A stretch of 64,000 nt of DNA from Haladaptatus caseinilyticus (GCF_026248685.1 NZ_CP111040.1:186001-250000); one strand, 5' to 3'. Counted from the stretch's first letter, positions 46,044 through 56,112 are shown. A program made the numbers and translations. Notes: generated by a model from the sequence alone, not told the origin.

Positions 46044-48185
46044 CTATTTAGTATTCGTATTTGATCCCCCTTCAGCAATATCGTAGGTGCTTACGATTTC
46101 AACAGCTCTTTTTGCACTCTTTCGGGATGGAATCCGTGTCGTGAACGTCGCTTGCTCGTATAATTGTGTTAACTCGTGCAACCCCTCAAGTTGATCTTCA
46201 GTGAAATCCCGATTTTGACACAGTCGATAAAACTCCCAGTGCGTCTGTCCATCCTCCAGAATTGACTCATCAGCATTCATGAAGTAATGACGGCCGGCGG
46301 CATAGGCTGTTTCAATACTGGTTTGGAATTGTTCCTCAGACAATGCAGTCTTTGCACGGTTGACTAGCATAGAAGCAGTTACCTCCGGAATCACTTCTGA
46401 CTCGTCACTATTAGATTCACTCATCTCTTCATCAGAAATATAGTCAATCTCATCTGACTGATTAGATGTGGAAAGCAGATCAGATCGCCGGATCGCGAAA
46501 CCACTCATCGCAATAAAGCCAAGGAGACCGATAATTCCGAACCAAATTAGAGTCGAGCCACTAAATAAGGACTCAGAGTCGAATTGGATATTTGCAGTGG
46601 CACTCGACGGTTTCAGGTTCGTTCCTTTGCCTGCGTACGATGCAGACAGACGAAGCTCTGATTTCTCTTTTTTCTCTGCAAGTTTGGCAGGGAGACGAAT
46701 CTGTGAATCGTAGGTTCCGTTTGCGTCGGTCGTTACCGTTCCGACCTTCATTCCATTACTTCGAAGTACAATAGTTTCATTTGGAATCGCAACTCCAGTC
46801 ACCGTTGTTAAATTCCCATGAACAGAGATATTGCGTTGATCAAGCGCCTGTGCTGAGAGATTTACGGTCGTATTCGTTGATTGAACTGAGAGGGGTGCTT
46901 TCGTCGTTGTTCGTGCTAATGCTCGATCGCGAAGCGGCACTAAGACATGGATTTGCTGTTGGCCATTCAGAACCGATTTAGGGAATGCTTTGGACAGAGA
47001 AAATCGGCCATCGGGGCCGGTTTTCACGTCTCCAAGTACTGTGTTGCCGATCGTTATCACGACGGGCACTCCACCGGCACCAACGTTCTCAGCGCTAACG
47101 CGACCAGTTACTGCAAACGATTTATTAAATTGGACTTGTTTTGGTTTCTGAGAGATAGTAACCGATGGGCGAACCTGTTGGATTGTGGTATTGACGGTTG
47201 TGTTTGACCCGAGATAGATTGATGACGATTTTGGCACGTGTCGGATTGTTACCGATTGCTCACCGAGAGAGAGGATAGTTGGACGGCCAGTAATCGTGAA
47301 ATCACCGTCTTCGTCAGTCGTTGTCGTCTGTGTTCTATTCTCTCCAAGTTGTATTTGGATTGTTTCGTTCTCGAGTTCAGTGCCATTTTCATCTACAAGT
47401 TCGCCACTTACAGTTACGGGATCTAAAAACGAAGATTCATCTGATTCGACTTCGGCTGAAATCTCTGTCTGAGAAAATTCGGCGGCTCGAATCTCGGCTT
47501 GTTGGTCAGATATATTTGAGTTGATTTCCTCGACAGTATTCGTTTCCTCAGTGAAGTCTGTATTCGTTGTATTGGAAAGGTTTTGATAATTTTGAGTGAG
47601 ACTTTGCCCAGTGTTATCGATTTGATCTGATGAGTTCTGCAATTGTCGAGCCAACTGGCGAGCCTTTTCATCATTCCCATTTTCTTTCGCCTGCTGATAT
47701 TTTTTATACGTTTGACGATATTCAGAAACGTTTTCTGCATACTCTTTTTGATCCTCGCTCGTTCGTTTGAATTGTTTTGCGCGCTTGTCATCTTTCGTGC
47801 TTTTAGTCCTGCCAGAAACATCAACATATTTGGATAACATGTCGTTGTATTGATCCCCGACAACCGAACGGGCTGATTGATACTCACCTTGATTAAGCTT
47901 TACAGTACTGTCTCCAAGTCGAGAACCCAACTGACCAGCCATCCACTGCTCTAGTTCGGATAATTCCTCTTCAGATTGAACCTTCGAGGGATCTCTATGA
48001 CGAGGTTGGCTAGAATTATTTGTAGTCTCTGGGGATTGCTGAGCTGACTGAGGAGTCAACATACCGTTCGGTGTATGAATGTCCTCATGCGTCGGAAAAC
48101 CACCAAGCGCAGGAGTTGAAAAACCAGTAATCGCTAAGAGCAGAATTAGTAAGACTAGTTTCGGTGAGGCAGAAATTTGAGGCAT
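46044..48185 (-). CDS. Membrane-anchored coiled-coil/Ig-like protein with DUF4129-like C-terminus
   Basis: 713 aa from the ATG at 48185, which has AAGGA five bases upstream; an ATG at 48206 is the alternative. A Sec signal (LVLLILLLAITGF) leads to a polar region with coiled coil (about 90-215), then two or three Ig-like/carboxypeptidase-regulatory-like domains (EDGDFTITGR and PDGRFSLSKAF are typical). A single membrane helix follows at about 550-575. The cytoplasmic C-terminus (about 620-705) has AKTALSEEQFQTSIETAYAA and AKRAVEIVSTY, resembling DUF4129. Such proteins belong with MoxR-DUF58 systems, and the MoxR and DUF58 genes lie 3-7 kb away. Function is probably envelope-linked; partner substrates are unknown. 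Confidence 0.72.
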   Translation of the reverse strand: MPQISASPKLVLLILLLAITGFSTPALGGFPTHEDIHTPNGMLTPQSAQQSPETTNNSSQPRHRDPSKVQSEEELSELEQWMAGQLGSRLGDSTVKLNQGEYQSARSVVGDQYNDMLSKYVDVSGRTKSTKDDKRAKQFKRTSEDQKEYAENVSEYRQTYKKYQQAKENGNDEKARQLARQLQNSSDQIDNTGQSLTQNYQNLSNTTNTDFTEETNTVEEINSNISDQQAEIRAAEFSQTEISAEVESDESSFLDPVTVSGELVDENGTELENETIQIQLGENRTQTTTTDEDGDFTITGRPTILSLGEQSVTIRHVPKSSSIYLGSNTTVNTTIQQVRPSVTISQKPKQVQFNKSFAVTGRVSAENVGAGGVPVVITIGNTVLGDVKTGPDGRFSLSKAFPKSVLNGQQQIHVLVPLRDRALARTTTKAPLSVQSTNTTVNLSAQALDQRNISVHGNLTTVTGVAIPNETIVLRSNGMKVGTVTTDANGTYDSQIRLPAKLAEKKEKSELRLSASYAGKGTNLKPSSATANIQFDSESLFSGSTLIWFGIIGLLGFIAMSGFAIRRSDLLSTSNQSDEIDYISDEEMSESNSDESEVIPEVTASMLVNRAKTALSEEQFQTSIETAYAAGRHYFMNADESILEDGQTHWEFYRLCQNRDFTEDQLEGLHELTQLYEQATFTTRIPSRKSAKRAVEIVSTYDIAEGGSNTNTK

Positions 48186-48431
48186 ACATTCCTTTAATGC
48201 GACCATATGAAAATACCTTTCTCTTCGATAGTTTATGAATTAAGAATATAGTGATGGCGAAATTGTAGACAAATTAACGTGGAATATTAGTATCATACAG
48301 ATTTTAATATTATATATAATAACATAAGAATTAACTATAGAAAAAGGTAATGGGAGCATAATCAAGAGTAATACAAGCCTTCGATTAATTAGTTCGTGAT
48401 AAACTAAGTAATAGGTGATTCACATCAAAGT

Positions 48432-49247
48432 ATGTCACAAGCCGACCTCCAGAGTAAGGGTGAACTCTTCGAAGAACTGTTCGACATTACTACTGACTCA
48501 ATTTTAGTGGTGAACCCAACAAGCCATCAGCTTGAGTCAGTGATAACGGCTGCAGTCGAATATGAAGATGATTTCCCAGAGCTACGTATCCTTGCGAGAG
48601 AGAAGTTGGTTAAAGACCTTGCAGATGACTTCATAATAACAAGCATGGCTGTAGATCTCATCAATCAAAATAAGATTTCAATTCGTATTATTAATAATAT
48701 CAATAGGGGTTCGATCATTGTGTTGGAAGATTCGGTTATTTCACTTCTGCAGCTCAATGATCATATTGATGGGTTACGCACAGAGGATGAAGACTTGGTC
48801 GAAACAGCACATGAGACAATGATGCCAGTTTGGGAAAATTCCGAAAAGTTCTCGTTTCGCACGCCTGCTCTTTCAGAAATAGAAGAGAGTTTAGATGATG
48901 AAATCGGGCTTGAAACGAAAGACGACTTTATGAAAGTAATCGAATCACGTGATGAAATTCGGGGTTCGGGAAATCTCGACGAGGTATCGATTTGTCTATT
49001 GATTGCAGCAAAAAACCGAGTTTTACTGTACGACATCAGCAGATGGGGAGAGGATGTGGGAGTTGCTAGTAAAGCAACATTTTCTCGGGCAAAAACACAA
49101 TTACAAGATCTGGGTGTGATTGATACGGAGAAGGTTCCAATCGATGTTGGCCGACCACGACTCCGTTTGAAGCTCGCTGACGAATCACAAGACGATATGG
49201 ATGCTGATGAAATGGTCGAAGAGATAGAACATAATATCTCAGCCTGA
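48432..49247 (+). CDS. TbsP/DUF5821-like haloarchaeal transcriptional regulator
   Basis: 271 aa, acidic. The N-terminal part (about 10-130) is the DUF5821-type alpha/beta domain, with DSILVVNPTSHQLESVITAA and IVLEDSVISLLQLN. The C-terminal part contains a winged helix (ISRWGEDVGVASKATFSRAK followed by LGVIDTEKVPIDVGRPRLRL). This matches TbsP, a regulator characterised in Haloferax as acting alongside TrmB on central carbon metabolism. Orthology is not proven by the sequence alone, hence no symbol. It is divergent from the DUF4129-like gene, and its own target here is unknown. Confidence 0.75.
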   Translation: MSQADLQSKGELFEELFDITTDSILVVNPTSHQLESVITAAVEYEDDFPELRILAREKLVKDLADDFIITSMAVDLINQNKISIRIINNINRGSIIVLEDSVISLLQLNDHIDGLRTEDEDLVETAHETMMPVWENSEKFSFRTPALSEIEESLDDEIGLETKDDFMKVIESRDEIRGSGNLDEVSICLLIAAKNRVLLYDISRWGEDVGVASKATFSRAKTQLQDLGVIDTEKVPIDVGRPRLRLKLADESQDDMDADEMVEEIEHNISA

Positions 49248-49655
49248 ATTCCGCCAGCAAATTTGATACTCCTCACTGCGAGGGTCGAAGCCAAACATTT
49301 GCCTTCTACGGATTCAAACCGAACAAAGACCGTACGTAGCTCTGACGTTCCTATTTATTTAGCAAATCAATGTAGCGTATCCTGTGAATCGCTTCGGAGT
49401 CAAAGTTCGAGGTATACGGCCTGATTCGCCTATAAAAACAGGAGCATATGTCCGCAATGTGGGTGGTAGGCTAGTCGACATGGTGGTCAGAAGCTCACAG
49501 TTGCATCAAATAATCATACCGATAGCCTACAACAATTTCACTGTCAATAATACAAATGAGCTAACCGGAATAGGGTAGGACACACCCTATTTGTTATAAT
49601 ATTCATCCTAATACAATAGATTAACGTTCTTGGTTTCCTTATCTTCAGTATAAGT
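49248..49655. other. Noncoding spacer with a weak ORF
   Basis: 408 bases. A 64-codon plus-strand frame (49384-49578) has no recognisable features. CTCCTCACTGCGAGG near 49270 vaguely resembles a decayed IS605-type end but does not form a good hairpin. The promoter of the DUF58 gene presumably lies in the last 60 bases. Confidence 0.4.
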
Positions 49656-51101
49656 ATGAAACCAACGCGCCGCTATTGGACTGGACTTGGGGTCGTTTGT
49701 TTCCTCGCTGGCGGTGCGTGGATTCTCAAAAACCCACTTCTGCTCATTGGCGCAGGTGGAATTGGAGCGCTTCTTGTTTCATCCCAATTCATTTTCCTAT
49801 CATCTATTTTGAATATTAGGGGTAATTTGAATATTTCACAAGTACCCGCACAAAAACAAGTATCGAAGCGGTCTGACCTTACTGTAACAATTCATGGGAG
49901 CCTTCCTAAACCAACGACCCATGAGATACAGATCGATGCCCAGCCACCAAAAACGGCCACGAAGACTGGTTCTAGTGAATCCACGATTACCATTGCAATT
50001 GATGAGAGTGAAGCTCAAACAACAGCTACATTTCACTGCCCTATTGCAACTCGCTTGCACTTTCGTATGCCAACAATCACGGTTACTGATCGAGCAGGAT
50101 TCTTTCGCTCAACATTTGAACACGGATCTCCCACAACAGTGACGGTGACACCAAACCGTGTTGAAGCACCCGGAATTGGCGATGACGGTCATCATCAATT
50201 AGCTAATCTTGGGGAATATAAACACGGTGAGCGAGGGACTGGACTAGAGCCTGCTGAAGTTCGTCAGTATGTTCCGGGGGATACCGCCCAGCGTATCGAC
50301 TGGAAGGTAACAGCACGCCTATCAACACCCCATGTTCGCGATTTCGAAGCAGAAGCCGAGTTACAAACTTATTTGTTCGTAGATCAGCGCCAATCCATGT
50401 TCGCAGAGTCGACAGAAACAGTGAAATTTGACTTCGCACGAGAAATCGCACTTCAATACATTATGAATGCACGAACAACAAGTGAATCGCTTGGACTCAC
50501 ACTCATAAATGAGGAGCAAATACTTGATTACCCACCTGCTGCAACCCCAGACCATTATATTAGATTACAAAATCACCTATATGATCAAACGACAGCAAGC
50601 GCAGACAGTACTCAAACAAGGGCTGAGCTCCCCGTCGAACAACTAGCAACAGCAAATCACAAGGCAAGTCAGCTTCAGGAAAATGTATCATTGTTTGCTC
50701 AACAGTTGCTTCCGTTGGTTAAGACAAGGGGGCGCGTGCAGCGTGTAACAGAAGACCCACTCTTGCGAGCGGTCAAATCACGACTGAAAGGACGGTTTGG
50801 CATAGTTCAGGCTGTGCTTATTACTGACGATACAAATCGAATTGAGGTTCACGAAGCGGTTAAACTAGCACGACAATGGAGCGATTCTGTTACTCTCTTT
50901 CTGATTCCGTCTGTCTTATTCGAAGAGGGGAGTATAGCAGAGGTTGAAGACGCCTATCAACAATATAATGAATATGAGCAACTCAAGCGTTCGCTGGATC
51001 GACTTGATGGAGTTACTGTTATTGAAGTTGATTCAAAAGATATCCAAAAAGAAAAATCAGGAAAGAACGAACAGTCATCTGAAGAACAAGTATTACAGTG
51101 A
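49656..51101 (+). CDS. DUF58 domain protein
   Basis: 481 aa. Two N-terminal membrane helices (about 8-50) are followed by a beta-sandwich (60-170) and the DUF58 domain, marked by GTGLEPAEVRQYVPGDTAQR, IDWKVTARL and LFVDQRQSMF, which begins a vWA-like fold. DUF58 proteins partner MoxR AAA ATPases; the ATPase is encoded convergently at 52565. Downstream genes at 51116 and 51564 follow tightly, forming an operon. The system is thought to help assemble or activate envelope or metal-binding protein complexes; no client can be named here. Confidence 0.88.
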   Translation: MKPTRRYWTGLGVVCFLAGGAWILKNPLLLIGAGGIGALLVSSQFIFLSSILNIRGNLNISQVPAQKQVSKRSDLTVTIHGSLPKPTTHEIQIDAQPPKTATKTGSSESTITIAIDESEAQTTATFHCPIATRLHFRMPTITVTDRAGFFRSTFEHGSPTTVTVTPNRVEAPGIGDDGHHQLANLGEYKHGERGTGLEPAEVRQYVPGDTAQRIDWKVTARLSTPHVRDFEAEAELQTYLFVDQRQSMFAESTETVKFDFAREIALQYIMNARTTSESLGLTLINEEQILDYPPAATPDHYIRLQNHLYDQTTASADSTQTRAELPVEQLATANHKASQLQENVSLFAQQLLPLVKTRGRVQRVTEDPLLRAVKSRLKGRFGIVQAVLITDDTNRIEVHEAVKLARQWSDSVTLFLIPSVLFEEGSIAEVEDAYQQYNEYEQLKRSLDRLDGVTVIEVDSKDIQKEKSGKNEQSSEEQVLQ

Positions 51102-51115
51102 GTTGATCTAGAACT

Positions 51116-51571
51116 ATGAATCAAAACACACCATGGATTAGCGCTCTAGGAATCGGAACAACGGTCTGTATGCTCATCCTTGCTCATGGAGTACCGGGGA
51201 TGATTGCTGGCGGATTACTTGTAGTCTTTTGGTTCGTTGGCCCACCGTTATATGCCGTTGGATATGGGCAGGTCGCAATCGGGGCGCTATTTTCACTTGA
51301 CGGTTTTCTCACTCAAATTGCGATTGCAGAAATCGGGCTGTTATATGCACTTCTCACCCCAAGTCTGACGTTAGATCATCCTACAAAACGGTTAGTAGCT
51401 GCAGTAGCGGGAATGGGTGTGCTAATTGGTGGTATATTAGTCGGGATCTCTTGGCATATTGAGGAGGGAAATATCGGTATTGTTTTACTTGGTGTCCTCG
51501 GGATAATTGCATATAGTATGCACCGATACGAACGGGTTGCTGTCGGCGCAATTGGGGGCAGTCATGAGTAA
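51116..51571 (+). CDS. Small membrane protein in the DUF58 operon
   Basis: 151 aa with about four to five hydrophobic segments and almost no soluble part. It starts 14 bases after the DUF58 stop, and its end overlaps the next gene by 8 bases. I do not recognise a family beyond the haloarchaeal membrane proteins usually found beside DUF58. It is probably a structural partner of that complex (inference). Confidence 0.72.
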   Translation: MNQNTPWISALGIGTTVCMLILAHGVPGMIAGGLLVVFWFVGPPLYAVGYGQVAIGALFSLDGFLTQIAIAEIGLLYALLTPSLTLDHPTKRLVAAVAGMGVLIGGILVGISWHIEEGNIGIVLLGVLGIIAYSMHRYERVAVGAIGGSHE

Positions 51572-52472
51572 ACAAGAACAGGCGCCACCGAATACGGCAA
51601 ACGACCGTTCAGACACGACCACAACGGAATCAGACGTTGAAAATCTCCGTGCTCAGCTCGATATTTTAGCGGAAGAGAACACTCAGCTTCGAACAGCTTA
51701 TCGACGCTCCAAACAAGTGGAGTATCGTAACACAGCTTTAGGGCTCACTGGAATTAGTCTAATTTGTACTCTCGCTGCATTTGTGTTTCCAGAGTCACAA
51801 ACGGTTCTTTTCGCACTTGCTGGTAGCGGAGGCTTTGGTGCCGTTCTCACGTATTATTTAACACCAGAACAGGTCGTTCCAGCATCGATTGGTGAGCGAG
51901 CGTATTCTGCATTTGCTAAAACTGGTGATGCAGTGAGTGCTGAACTCGGTCTCCAAGACACGACTATTTACATTCCCGAAGTAGGAACGCCAACACAAAC
52001 ATCTACATCTGTACGCCTATTCCGGCCACAACATGCTCGATACAAACTCCCAAGTACGGATGCACTCACGTCTGTCTTTGTAGTAACAGACACTGAAGCA
52101 GAATATGGGATATCGCTGTATCCCTCTGGTGCCATGTTGTTGGATGAATTCAAGAAGATGACAGGGGATATTTCCTCTGAGAGAGACGAGCTTGCAGCCC
52201 AACTCGCTGAAACCCTTTCTCAAGGATTTGAATTAGTAGAGGACGCTACTGTTGAAGAGGTAGAAGCTAATCAGCAAATTACGTTCAGTATCACAGGTAG
52301 CGCCTATGGATCAATTACTCGGTTTGATCATCCTGTGTCATCATTTCTGGGATCAGGGCTTGCAACCCATTTGCAATTGCCGGTGACGGTCGAAACGGTT
52401 GAGGTCAACGTGGAGAAGGGTGAGTACTTAATTACATGTTCTTGGGATGAAAAGATCGATGAGACTCAGTGA
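51564..52472 (+). CDS. Membrane protein with N-terminal coiled coil, third gene of the DUF58 operon
   Basis: 302 aa from the ATG at 51564, which overlaps the previous gene by 8 bases. The frame opens earlier (51507), but that part would overlap the upstream gene much more and looks non-native. An acidic disordered start is followed by a short coiled coil (VENLRAQLDILAEENTQLR), two membrane helices (about 60-110) and a soluble domain of about 190 aa containing YLTPEQVVPASIGERAYSAF. No named function is recognised. Its place in the operon suggests it acts with the DUF58/MoxR pair. Confidence 0.72.
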   Translation: MSKQEQAPPNTANDRSDTTTTESDVENLRAQLDILAEENTQLRTAYRRSKQVEYRNTALGLTGISLICTLAAFVFPESQTVLFALAGSGGFGAVLTYYLTPEQVVPASIGERAYSAFAKTGDAVSAELGLQDTTIYIPEVGTPTQTSTSVRLFRPQHARYKLPSTDALTSVFVVTDTEAEYGISLYPSGAMLLDEFKKMTGDISSERDELAAQLAETLSQGFELVEDATVEEVEANQQITFSITGSAYGSITRFDHPVSSFLGSGLATHLQLPVTVETVEVNVEKGEYLITCSWDEKIDETQ

Positions 52473-52564
52473 ACTAACCACCCTGTGCTCCGCGCGATGA
52501 GGACGTAGCTATTTGCTTCCGAAAGACGCGTTACAGATACTGGTCGATCGTTGAGGATGGGGGC

Positions 52565-53569
52565 TTAGCGTTGTATTTCAGGTGATTCAGCAGTTGCTTC
52601 TTGTGTTTCAAACTCTGTCTTCGAGTCGCTCCCGGGAGGCGTAACTGAACTCAATATCTCTTCGATAATGGAATCGGGTGTTTGTTCGCTCAATTCTGAT
52701 TCAGAGTTGAGAACTATGCGATGTCGGAGGACAGGCATTGCTAGTTGCTTTATATCGTCTGGGATGACGTAATCACGCTCATGGAGCGCTGCACGGGCTT
52801 TTGACGTTTTCAGCAACGCAATAGTGGCTCGTGGCGACCCTCCATACTCAATAGCACTGTGTGTCCTGGTTGCAGCGATCAAGTCCCGAAGATAGTGTCT
52901 TGCTTTTTCAGCAATGTGAACCTGCTCCACGGCTGTTCGTGCGGCAGTCAGTTCTTCTAATGTGATTGCTTGTGATATTTGTGCTGGGTTGAGATTTGGT
53001 TGAGAATCAAATCGATCGATCAACGCAAGTTCCGTATCTTCATCAGGCAACTCTACCGTTAGTTTGAGTTGAAAGCGGTCTCGTTGTGCTTCTGGAAGTT
53101 GGTATGTTCCCTCCATTTCAATTGGATTTTGTGTTGCAACAACCATGAACGGAGTCGGCAAGGGTAACGTCTCCCCCTCGATAGTAACATTCCGTTCTTC
53201 CATTGCTTCTAAGAGTGCACTTTGTGTCTTTGGTGTTGCTCGGTTGATCTCATCAGCAATAACAAGATTCGAGAATATCGGTCCTTTTTGTAATTCGAAT
53301 TTACCCGTTGGTTCTCGATAAATGTGTGTCCCCGTGATATCAGCAGGGAGTAAATCCGGAGTCATTTGTATACGGGTTGATTCAATACCCGCTGCGCGAG
53401 CGAATAGATTTGCAATTGTCGTTTTTGCAACGCCAGGAACACCTTCTAACAAGACATGCCCTTGTGTGAGAAGTGAAATGGAGAGACCCTCAACAATGTC
53501 TTCATTGCCCAAAAGAACAGTATCGACTTCATTGATGATTTGATCATGGATCGCAGCGGGCGAAGTCAT
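52565..53569 (-). CDS. MoxR-family AAA+ ATPase
   Basis: 334 aa. Walker A is GVPGVAKTT at residues 43-51, Walker B is LVIADEINRATPKTQSALLE, and sensor 1 is VVATQNPIEMEGTYQLPEAQ, followed by RDRFQLKL. These are textbook MoxR features at the usual length. The C-terminal lid domain reads GGSPRATIALLKTSKARAAL. A short acidic tail follows. It is convergent with the DUF58 operon rather than in it, although the two families usually form one operon. Role: ATP-driven chaperone-like activation of a DUF58-linked complex. Confidence 0.93.
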   Translation of the reverse strand: MTSPAAIHDQIINEVDTVLLGNEDIVEGLSISLLTQGHVLLEGVPGVAKTTIANLFARAAGIESTRIQMTPDLLPADITGTHIYREPTGKFELQKGPIFSNLVIADEINRATPKTQSALLEAMEERNVTIEGETLPLPTPFMVVATQNPIEMEGTYQLPEAQRDRFQLKLTVELPDEDTELALIDRFDSQPNLNPAQISQAITLEELTAARTAVEQVHIAEKARHYLRDLIAATRTHSAIEYGGSPRATIALLKTSKARAALHERDYVIPDDIKQLAMPVLRHRIVLNSESELSEQTPDSIIEEILSSVTPPGSDSKTEFETQEATAESPEIQR

Positions 53570-53794
53570 TGGTATCGTTTTGGAACCAGATATCTTAAAT
53601 CAATTGAAAGCGAGACAATGATTTGATCTTCCCCTATTCCTAACTAGGGAAGAATTCCGTCATTGGATTTCAGGCCATCCGATACGATCCTCAGAACAGA
53701 AACTGCTGCGTTTTGTCCTTGCATAGTACGGGGAGCATACTAGTCGGAGCACAGACAATAAAGAATTAGTGATGGACGATCTAATCACAGTACA

Positions 53795-54025
53795 ATGTCT
53801 GAATCACGAGATAATTTGTTACAAAATTTAAATGAGAAGCTAGCAGTCGAAAGTACGCCGCCAGAAAATCGGGAAATAATCGGGACGTTATGTAGCACAA
53901 TTCAGACCCTTGGAAAAGAAATTGATATGCTAGAAGAACAATTAACTGAAGTTCAGGAGCGATTAGAGGAGGTTGAAGATACAAACCAAGAACAAGAAAA
54001 GCGGGCATGGTATTCAGAGCGATAG
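53795..54025 (+). CDS. Small coiled-coil protein
   Basis: 76 aa. After a polar start, residues 40-68 form a heptad coiled coil (IDMLEEQLTEVQERLEEVED). The protein is highly acidic, as expected for a haloarchaeal cytoplasmic protein. A frame of 84 codons on the opposite strand is a shadow. The gene is divergent from the MoxR gene and stands alone. Function unknown; oligomerisation is the only thing that can be predicted. Confidence 0.6.
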   Translation: MSESRDNLLQNLNEKLAVESTPPENREIIGTLCSTIQTLGKEIDMLEEQLTEVQERLEEVEDTNQEQEKRAWYSER

Positions 54026-54130
54026 TCACTCCCATTTACCTGTGATAAGGGACAAGTGCCCCTAAGTGAAAGTTTGATAGGTTTGTCACACCAACCCATA
54101 CAAAAGCTAAATAGTTTTTAAATAATATTG

Positions 54131-54679
54131 CTATTTACTTTGTTTATTGGGCAATATATCGCGCCCATTCCGTAGACCAGGAAACCCATCACGAAACCAG
54201 TAGTAAATGGCCAATACGACTAGGAAGAGCTGAAAGACAAAGAACCAAGTGAACTCCATATTCGTGAAGTGCGCAGTAAAACTTGGCGCCGTTTTATACG
54301 GCGGCGTGGAAAGAAACGGCCACAAAAGAAAATTTGCATAGGCAGTATCCCCTTGAAGTAGTGGGAGTGCTATATCTGCAATCAAGTGCGAAAGGTATCC
54401 AATAGCAAAAGCCACCCAAATATCACGACGGGTACCTCTATAAGAGAAATAATAGAGACATCCGAGGATGACAGAGGCGGAAAGAAGGGAATGAGTAAGT
54501 GATCTACCTGTTGGAAGAATCCCAACGTTCCAGGCAAGTGGTTTATCAATGAGATCTGGAAATTGGGTCCCAAGAGCAAGCGCAAGAACGGTAATGTCTG
54601 TCGGTGGATTTCGCGAACGGGCTGCACAATAACCTGAATATAGTAGATAGCCTGTTGCTAGATGTCCCCACGGCCACAT
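54131..54679 (-). CDS. YdjM/DUF457-type membrane-bound metal-dependent hydrolase
   Basis: 182 aa, a normal length for the family. The N-terminus has HLATGYLLYS (metal-ligand His). QFPDLIDKP, RSLTHSLL and YLSHLIADIALPLLQG are the other conserved blocks with His/Asp ligands. About four membrane segments are present. The family (LexA-binding membrane-associated hydrolases, DUF457) has poorly known substrates, with suspected phosphatase or phospholipase activity. It is divergent from the membrane protein at 54772. Confidence 0.85.
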   Translation of the reverse strand: MWPWGHLATGYLLYSGYCAARSRNPPTDITVLALALGTQFPDLIDKPLAWNVGILPTGRSLTHSLLSASVILGCLYYFSYRGTRRDIWVAFAIGYLSHLIADIALPLLQGDTAYANFLLWPFLSTPPYKTAPSFTAHFTNMEFTWFFVFQLFLVVLAIYYWFRDGFPGLRNGRDILPNKQSK

Positions 54680-54771
54680 AGTAAGTGTAACGCAATCCGC
54701 TTTGTTAGTCTCTTCGCACTTCGTTTGAAAAATCGGTACTTTAGTAAGCCCACTCCTACTATTTCAATTAA

Positions 54772-55047
54772 ATGCCGACGCAACAGAGTCGTCAGTTTAT
54801 CCATTATCAACTCACGTGGATGCTGGGGGCGCTCGTTATTCTATCACTTCTCAAGGCACTCACGCTCGAGCTTTTTTTCGTTATTTCCCTTATTGGATTG
54901 CTCATCATGATAGAATTGACTGCACCAATCTATGTGGCACCACAATGGCGACACCGTCTCAAATGGTTAATTGGCATTGGTTTGTTGGTTTTCACGTATA
55001 TCGTCATCCAGAGAATACTCGCGATACTCCCTCCGGGGGTCATCTAA
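54772..55047 (+). CDS. Small membrane protein next to DUF4350
   Basis: 91 aa with two to three hydrophobic segments and a basic tail loop (APQWRHRLKW). It ends 3 bases before the DUF4350 gene, so the two are co-transcribed. No family recognised; small membrane proteins of this kind are usual companions of DUF4350 and MoxR systems in haloarchaea. Confidence 0.65.
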   Translation: MPTQQSRQFIHYQLTWMLGALVILSLLKALTLELFFVISLIGLLIMIELTAPIYVAPQWRHRLKWLIGIGLLVFTYIVIQRILAILPPGVI

Positions 55048-55050
55048 AAG

Positions 55051-56112
55051 ATGAAGTCGCCACGAAACTGGGATAAGCCACAATTAGTATTTGCTGTCTT
55101 CACGGGTATTGCCCTGATTACACTAATTACAGCTGCAAGTACATCGGCTGCATCGTTTGGTATCTATAACTCTGCCTGGGATGGGAGTTCAAAACTAAGT
55201 GCTGAAGCAAAAGCGACCGGTGCGACTGTAACGGTTGCACGAGATGTAGAAGAGTATAATTCAGTCCCATCAAGGGAAACAATCGCGTTTATTCTGTCAC
55301 CCGACTCGTCATATAGTCCTTCGGAACGCCAAAATCTCCGACGATTCGTTCAAAATGGTGGCACACTTGTTATTGCGGAGGACTTTGGTACTCACTCAAA
55401 TGCAATTGTGCAGGCAATAGGCGCTGATGCACGTTTCGATGGACATCTCATTCGTGATGATCGATATAACTATCAGTCACCGGCAATGCCTCTCGCCAAT
55501 AATATTGAAAATGGCACATATACGGAAAATGTTTCAGCACTCACACTGAACCATGGAACGGCAATCAGAACACAGAATGGAAGCGGGATTGTACAATCAT
55601 CGGGATACGCATATCTCGACACAATCCCAAACTCAAAGCTTGATAGTAGTGAGACCATCAAAAACCATACAGTTGTTGCGACGCAGTCAGTCGGACAAGG
55701 GCAAGTTATCTTAGTGGGTGATCCCAGTATATTCATTAATTCAATGATTAAACAATCAGGAAATAGGGTATTTGTTCAAAACTTAGTCAGTAATCATGAG
55801 AACGTACTTTTAGATACATCGCATACGTCACAACTCCCACCTCTCATGGGAGCGATTCTATTTGTTCGTGGTTCTGCAGCAGCACAGATTCTTCTCGGGG
55901 GAAGTGGTATTTTTGGACTTATCGTTTTGGGATTTCATGCACAGCGGGTGAAATCACTACTACCCAATTGGAACGATCAAAAACACCGGAAATCACATGA
56001 AATGGACACCAGAGCGATGGGCTCATATCTGCAACAAAAGTATCCAGAATGGGATCAAGAACGAACTGAGCGTGTAGTCACATCGCTTCAGAATCACTAT
56101 CAAAACGATTGA
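55051..56112 (+). CDS. DUF4350 domain membrane protein
   Basis: 353 aa. N-terminal membrane helix (about 12-32), extracytoplasmic DUF4350 domain with NLRRFVQNGGTLVIAEDFG and GQVILVGDPSIFIN, then a helix near 270-300 and a soluble C-terminal tail with EMDTRAMGSYLQQKYPEW. This matches the DUF4350 family, a regular member of MoxR-DUF58-transglutaminase-like clusters. It thus completes the set spread over 46-56 kb. The biochemical role is unknown; the ThuA/GATase-like domain lacks a clear catalytic cysteine. Confidence 0.85.
   Translation: MKSPRNWDKPQLVFAVFTGIALITLITAASTSAASFGIYNSAWDGSSKLSAEAKATGATVTVARDVEEYNSVPSRETIAFILSPDSSYSPSERQNLRRFVQNGGTLVIAEDFGTHSNAIVQAIGADARFDGHLIRDDRYNYQSPAMPLANNIENGTYTENVSALTLNHGTAIRTQNGSGIVQSSGYAYLDTIPNSKLDSSETIKNHTVVATQSVGQGQVILVGDPSIFINSMIKQSGNRVFVQNLVSNHENVLLDTSHTSQLPPLMGAILFVRGSAAAQILLGGSGIFGLIVLGFHAQRVKSLLPNWNDQKHRKSHEMDTRAMGSYLQQKYPEWDQERTERVVTSLQNHYQND

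Noticed and set aside
49384-49578. 64-codon frame before the DUF58 gene
   Set aside because: No motif or ribosome site; kept only as a remark in the spacer entry.
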